Source: Leptospira kmetyi serovar Malaysia str. Bejo-Iso9
GTDB taxonomy: Bacteria; Spirochaetota; Leptospiria; Leptospirales; Leptospiraceae
Length of the DNA: 64,000 nucleotides
Reading direction: 5' to 3'
Assembly (NCBI RefSeq): GCF_000243735.2
Contig: NZ_AHMP02000001.1
Span: 25,001-89,000 of the forward strand
The first letter of the stretch is position 1. Each line of letters begins with the position of its first letter. Positions 59,199-64,000 of the stretch are shown here, in pieces. The notes beneath the pieces were generated by a model. The model saw only the letters and a list, made by a program, of their open reading frames with translations, was not told the origin of the DNA and made no database searches. The position numbers were made by a program, and so were the translations under genes.

Positions 59199-59952
59199 CG
59201 ATGTTCTGTCCTCGAAGTACGCCCTTCCGTTTTCGGATGGAAAGAATCACCATCGAAAAGTAATCGCAGTTTTCGTTTTGAATCGTTTCCAAATCTCGAA
59301 CGATTCTTTGCCGATCCGTCGTTCCGTACGAAACGTAACTCGCGTTTCGCAACAGATCCAATTCTTTTAACATGGTAACGAGTTGTGGAACGACCTGTCC
59401 GACTTTCGTAAGAACGATCGTATCGAAATTTTTTACGAGCTCGGGAAGATCTTCGATTCCGTAGGTTCCCGGTACGACGCAGAACCGTTCTCTTCCGTCC
59501 GCGAGCGGAGTTTGCAACGCGGCCGGTATCGCGGTAATCGAAGAAACGGCGGGAACGATCTCCACTTCGATCCCGGGCCAACGATCCTCTGTCTCCTCCA
59601 AAAGATAACTCCAAGAGCTGTAAACTGAAGGATCTCCTTGAGTGATAAAGGCAACGTTATGCCCCTCTTCCAAACGTTTTCCGATTTCCAGAAAGGCCTT
59701 GTCCCAAGCAGGAATTAAGATCTCCGGATCTTTCGTCATCGGAAAATGAAGAAACAATTTTTCTTGGGAAGAATTCTCCTTCACAACGGGAGAACAAACT
59801 CTCCAAGCGAACGGTTCCAAGTGTTCGCTACTTTTGGGAATCGCCAACACATCGACGGAATTTAAAACGTGAACCGCTCTGAGCGTGATCAGATCGGTGG
59901 CTCCCGGACCGACTCCGACTCCGTAGAGTTTTCCGTATCGATTATTTTTCAT
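59188..59952 (-). CDS. cobI: Precorrin-2 C20-methyltransferase
   Basis: 254 residues. GVGVGPGATDLITLRAVHVL, FITQGDPSVYSSWSYL, VEIVPAVSSITAIPAALQTPL and VVPGTYGIEDL are the CobI/CbiL pattern. It methylates C20 at the first dedicated step after precorrin-2 (or cobalt-factor II). Its start overlaps the cobL stop by 4 bases. Confidence 0.95.
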   Translation of the reverse strand: MKNNRYGKLYGVGVGPGATDLITLRAVHVLNSVDVLAIPKSSEHLEPFAWRVCSPVVKENSSQEKLFLHFPMTKDPEILIPAWDKAFLEIGKRLEEGHNVAFITQGDPSVYSSWSYLLEETEDRWPGIEVEIVPAVSSITAIPAALQTPLADGRERFCVVPGTYGIEDLPELVKNFDTIVLTKVGQVVPQLVTMLKELDLLRNASYVSYGTTDRQRIVRDLETIQNENCDYFSMVILSIRKRKGVLRGQNIDAE

Positions 59953-61190
59953 GCGGAATAACCCTCCGGTTTTGTAACCTTAAAAATATGAATCGGATTC
60001 AAAGCCTCGTAACGAAGATAATCGGCAAGCGGTTGTCCTCTTGATACGTTTAAAAGAGTCACTTCGGGAACAAGACCCAGTTTCTTAAAACCATGATAGG
60101 CTTCCGTGACGTTGTCCAAGGTGACCGCGTTTACGACCAGGGAGCCGCGAGAAGAAAGTCTATTTAAGGAAATTCTAATAATCTCATATAGGTTTCCCTT
60201 GGAGCCTCCCACAAAAACACAATCGGGATCGGGAAGATTCTCCAGAGCCTCGGGGGCTTTTCCCGCGATAACGTGCACGTTATCCGTTCTTTGGGAAACG
60301 ACGTTTTGTCTGCAGATTTCGATTCCTTCGGGATCGACTTCGATCGCGTAAGACTTTCCGTTTTTCGCGAGTTGAGCCGCTTCGATCGCGATCGAGCCCG
60401 AGCCGGCTCCGATGTCCCAGACGACGCTGTCGTCCCGAATTTCCAAGAAGGCGATGGAAAGAATTCTGACTTCCTTTTTTGTGATCAGCCCTTTTTTCGG
60501 AATCCGTTTCGCGTAATTCTCCTCGGGAACGTTAGGCATAATCGGAGGGGATTTTCGGTTTTCCTCGTTTCGGATCAGGATGAGAACGTTCAAAGGACTG
60601 ATTCCATTCTCTTCGCTTAACAAATTCAGTTCGAACTTGCGGATTCTTTCGTTTTTTCCGCCCAGGTTTTCGCAAACGAACGCGGTCCAATCCGATTCGT
60701 CATATTGTTTCATGTAGGAAGCGACGGCTTGGGGATGATTGATCTCGTCCGTAAACAAAGCGACCTTATTTAAAGATTGCAGTTTTGTGATCAGTCCTTC
60801 AATCGGTCTACCGTGCAAAGATAAGATTTGCGCGTCGTCCCATTTGATTCCCACTCTTGCAAATGCTTGTTGGATCGAACTCGGAGCCGGAATAAAATCC
60901 ACGTGTTCCAATCCGACCTTTTTACCGATGAGATTTCCGATTCCGAAAAACAAAGGATCTCCCGAAGCGAGAACGCAAACCGTATGTTCCGCCGCGAGTT
61001 CGGCGATTCTTTCGGTGGCTTGTATTAGATTTCCCTTAAATACTATTTTTTCTCCGGTGAACTGCGGAAAAAAATCCAGATGTCTTTCTCCGCCCGCGAG
61101 AATCTGCGCTTTGGCCACCGCGTTGACCGCGATGCTCGATAATCCGGGACAACCTTCGTCTCCCATTCCGATTACGGTGACTGCCTTCAT
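59949..61190 (-). CDS. cobL: Precorrin-6B C5,15-methyltransferase (CbiE-CbiT fusion)
   Basis: 413 residues. The N-terminal CbiE domain (1-205) starts VTVIGMGDEGCPGLSS and contains VLASGDPLFFGIG and SLHGRPIEGLI. The C-terminal CbiT domain (about 225-413) has the SAM motif WDIGAGSGSIAIEAAQL and FVGGSKGNLYE. It methylates C5 and C15 and decarboxylates C12. It is fused as in CobL of aerobic organisms, although the other genes here are of the anaerobic type. Its ATG overlaps the cbiC stop as ATGA. Confidence 0.95.
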   Translation of the reverse strand: MKAVTVIGMGDEGCPGLSSIAVNAVAKAQILAGGERHLDFFPQFTGEKIVFKGNLIQATERIAELAAEHTVCVLASGDPLFFGIGNLIGKKVGLEHVDFIPAPSSIQQAFARVGIKWDDAQILSLHGRPIEGLITKLQSLNKVALFTDEINHPQAVASYMKQYDESDWTAFVCENLGGKNERIRKFELNLLSEENGISPLNVLILIRNEENRKSPPIMPNVPEENYAKRIPKKGLITKKEVRILSIAFLEIRDDSVVWDIGAGSGSIAIEAAQLAKNGKSYAIEVDPEGIEICRQNVVSQRTDNVHVIAGKAPEALENLPDPDCVFVGGSKGNLYEIIRISLNRLSSRGSLVVNAVTLDNVTEAYHGFKKLGLVPEVTLLNVSRGQPLADYLRYEALNPIHIFKVTKPEGYSA

Positions 61191-61850
61191 CGTTCTCCTC
61201 GTTTCGAGGATAAAAGAAGAAGGGCGTGTAGGATCGCGACCGCGATCGTACTTCCTCCCTTTCTTCCCCTGGTAAGAATGTAGGGCGTCGAAAATAAATT
61301 AGAAGATTCTAATGTTAAAATCACTTCTTTGGATTCGATCGCGGATACGAAACCGACGGGAACTCCGATGATGAGCGCGGGTTTGATCCCTTCTTCCCGG
61401 ATCAGCCTTTCGATTTCGAGCAAAGCCGTCGGCGCGTTCCCCACAGCGAGAATTCCTCCATTCAAAAAACCTAATGTTTTTGCTTTTTGGATCGATTCGA
61501 TAGCCCTCGTCGAATTTTTTTCCTTGGCCCGTTCGATCACGTCCGGATCGGAAATAAAGCTGTATGTCTTACATCCGTAAGCGCCGATTCTTTCCTGATT
61601 GAGTCCGGCGAGAATCATCTGAACGTCGCAGACGATCGGACATCCGTTTCGAAGCGCTTCTATGCCCGAGTCGATCGCCTTCGGATGAATCTTCGTGATG
61701 TCCTTGTATTCGAAGTCCGCGGTCGCGTGGATGATTCTTCGGACGACTTCCCATTCTTCCTTGGAAAAGGAATGAGAACCCGCTTCTTCGTCGATGATCG
61801 AAAAGGATTTGTCTTCGATTTCCCTTCCGAGTTTCGTCATCTGTCTCATG

Positions 61851-61858
<8 letters not shown>
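61187..61858 (-). CDS. cbiC: Precorrin-8X methylmutase
   Basis: 223 residues (CobH/CbiC). VRRIIHATADFEYKD holds the catalytic His; CPIVCDVQMILAGLN, VGNAPTALLE and IIGVPVGFVSAIESKE are conserved. It moves the C11 methyl group to C12 to give hydrogenobyrinate or cobyrinate. It overlaps cbiD by 8 bases. Confidence 0.95.
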
Positions 61859-62972
<1,114 letters not shown>

Positions 62973-62981
62973 CGATATCGC

Positions 62982-63731
62982 CTAACGTTTTACGGACTCC
63001 GATTGCCGGGGAGAATTGAAAAAAATCTCGACTCCCATGTTTTCTTCGAGAACCCCTCTTGTTACAAGAAGGTCCTTCATAATTCGGATTAATTTTCCGT
63101 CTCCCGCCAAAAAAACGTTCACGGGGAGAATGGACGCGTTCAATTCGTCCGTAAAAGAACAAAGACATTCCTCTTCTCGTTTCGGATCGTTGATCTTCGA
63201 GATCGGAATCACATTCAAAGAATTGAATTCTTTGGGAAGCCCTTCCCGAATGTCCCGGACCGGAAGAAATTCCGCTTCGCGGGAAACATACCAGATCACG
63301 TTCGTGTCCTTCAGTTTTTCCTTCCATCTTTGGGAATGGAGAATCGAAAAGATCGCCGTGATTCCCGTGTCCGTCGCTACGAGAAGGGTTTTTCCCTCCT
63401 GAGGCCATCGTGGATTTCCGATAAATTTTCCCCAAGGGCCGGAGAACTCGAGTTCCGCACCGATTGCAAGATTTGGAATATGCAAAGACGCTAATCCTTC
63501 TTTTACGGGTTGGATGCAGATCTGGAATTCTCCCTGATACTGATCGGAGGAAAGAATGGAATACGCCCTTTTGATTTCCTTTCCATCCTCGGTTTTAACG
63601 CCTGAATTGAAGATGACATACTGACCTCCTAAAAAATCCAGAGGACCGTCCAAGGAAACGAACGTGATCGTAACCGAACCCGCGGTTCTGGCTATGTTTT
63701 TGATTCTCGCTTTTTTGGGAGGATTGGCCAT
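62982..63731 (-). CDS. Ferredoxin-NADP reductase-like flavoprotein in the cobalamin operon
   Basis: 249 residues. An FAD domain (about 1-105, with RAYSILSS as the flavin-binding RxYS motif, then SGPWGKF) precedes an NAD(P) domain (about 110-230: TLLVATDTGITAIFSIL, ending FLAGDGKLIRIMKDLL). It has no iron-sulfur ligand set. In the operon it could reduce precorrin-6A (no cobK/cbiJ gene is visible) or cob(II)alamin for the adenosyltransferase. It starts 5 bases after the upstream stop. Confidence 0.82.
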   Translation of the reverse strand: MANPPKKARIKNIARTAGSVTITFVSLDGPLDFLGGQYVIFNSGVKTEDGKEIKRAYSILSSDQYQGEFQICIQPVKEGLASLHIPNLAIGAELEFSGPWGKFIGNPRWPQEGKTLLVATDTGITAIFSILHSQRWKEKLKDTNVIWYVSREAEFLPVRDIREGLPKEFNSLNVIPISKINDPKREEECLCSFTDELNASILPVNVFLAGDGKLIRIMKDLLVTRGVLEENMGVEIFFNSPRQSESVKR

Positions 63732-63736
63732 ATCGC

Positions 63737-64000
63737 TTAAGCCGGATAAATTTCGTGAACGAAATCGTGCATCTCTTCCAAATCTCGAAAAAGATTTTGA
63801 AAACTAAGAAGAGAATTCTTCAGTTCGAGTTCCACTTTTTTGGTGAGAATCAAAAGAGAACGATAATAAGCCATTTTCGGATCGTCCTTTTTCGTTTTGG
63901 AAATCATCTCTTCGAGATCGGTTAAGGACGCTTCGTAAAAACGAATCAAGGATTCGAAATCTTTCGCCTCCGCCAGGGAACGGATCGGTCCTGGAGATCG
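63737..64000 (-). CDS. Helical hypothetical protein, start beyond the window edge
   Basis: The frame is open from the right edge of the window to TAA 63739-63737, so this is the C-terminal part of a longer gene. A TTG at 63949 is a possible internal start but needs no special support. Visible residues include SLAEAKDFESLIRFYEASL, then DLEEMISKTKKDDPKMAYY, then VELELKNSLLSFQNLF; these are charged alpha-helices. No family is recognised. Its stop lies 5 bases before the FNR-like gene, so it belongs to the cobalamin operon. Confidence 0.6.
   Translation of the reverse strand, partial: RSPGPIRSLAEAKDFESLIRFYEASLTDLEEMISKTKKDDPKMAYYRSLLILTKKVELELKNSLLSFQNLFRDLEEMHDFVHEIYPA

Overview
The window looks like a piece of a Leptospira genome, probably from the higher-GC part of the pathogen clade. 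This rests on several observations: a Leptospira-type DUF1564 protein, a small four-Cys lipoprotein of the kind described in Leptospira, frequent TTG starts, relaxed spirochaetal lipoboxes, and a compact B12 operon resembling the one known from Leptospira chromosome II. Species assignment is inference. No rRNA, tRNA, CRISPR array, insertion sequence, prophage or replication origin was seen.

Layout. 1-7803: the end of pyrF, an outer-membrane barrel protein, a YqaA-type membrane protein, and a six-gene lipid-modifying operon (flavin amine oxidase-like protein, DUF1365, a CFA-type methyltransferase, DUF2062, DUF1295, a second CFA-type methyltransferase). Four of its genes match the order I recall for the mycobacterial Rv0449c-Rv0446c block next to sigK. 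7915-12303 (minus): a lysine 2,3-aminomutase operon with a lipoprotein and a degenerate nucleotidyltransferase, a small lipoprotein, and a PstS-like lipoprotein. 12662-15240 (plus): efp, mtnD, mtnB and an SDR. 15244-20838 (minus): a membrane PAS histidine kinase, a PadR regulator, a RetSat/CrtI-like flavoprotein and a small hypothetical protein. 21034-30104: an aldehyde dehydrogenase, a barrel protein, a thioesterase, Yip1, a GltB-like protein, a metallophosphoesterase, a CoA-transferase and an MFS transporter. 30105-33770: a candidate structured leader RNA, then patatin, GH5 glycosidase and a lipoprotein. 33812-36287: an accessory patch with DUF1564 and DUF547 and odd strand composition. 36419-39472: ECF sigma factor, FecR anti-sigma-like protein, a HAMP membrane protein and a second FecR protein. 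39601-44837: a haloalkane dehalogenase-like enzyme and an MHYT hybrid kinase paired with an HD-GYP response regulator. 45306-47735: a TonB receptor under a cobalamin riboswitch. 47754-64000 (minus): one 17-gene cobalamin operon.

How they work together. The B12 operon encodes the anaerobic-type corrin ring (CbiD, CbiG, CobI, CobJ, CobM, CobL, CbiC; no CobG), side-chain amidation (CobB, CobQ), adenosylation (CobO), aminopropanol arm and loop assembly (CobD domain, CbiB, CobU, CobC) and corrinoid salvage (CbiZ). The riboswitch-controlled receptor beside it would import corrinoids, so uptake and synthesis sit together. The most unusual features are a histidine phosphatase relative that has lost its catalytic His, a CobJ with a Cys-poor C-terminal extension, a CobD-CobQ fusion, and an FNR-type reductase where no CobK/CbiJ is present. 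Other points of interest are the lipid-modification operon, the leader RNA before the patatin/GH5 operon, and the DUF1564 patch.
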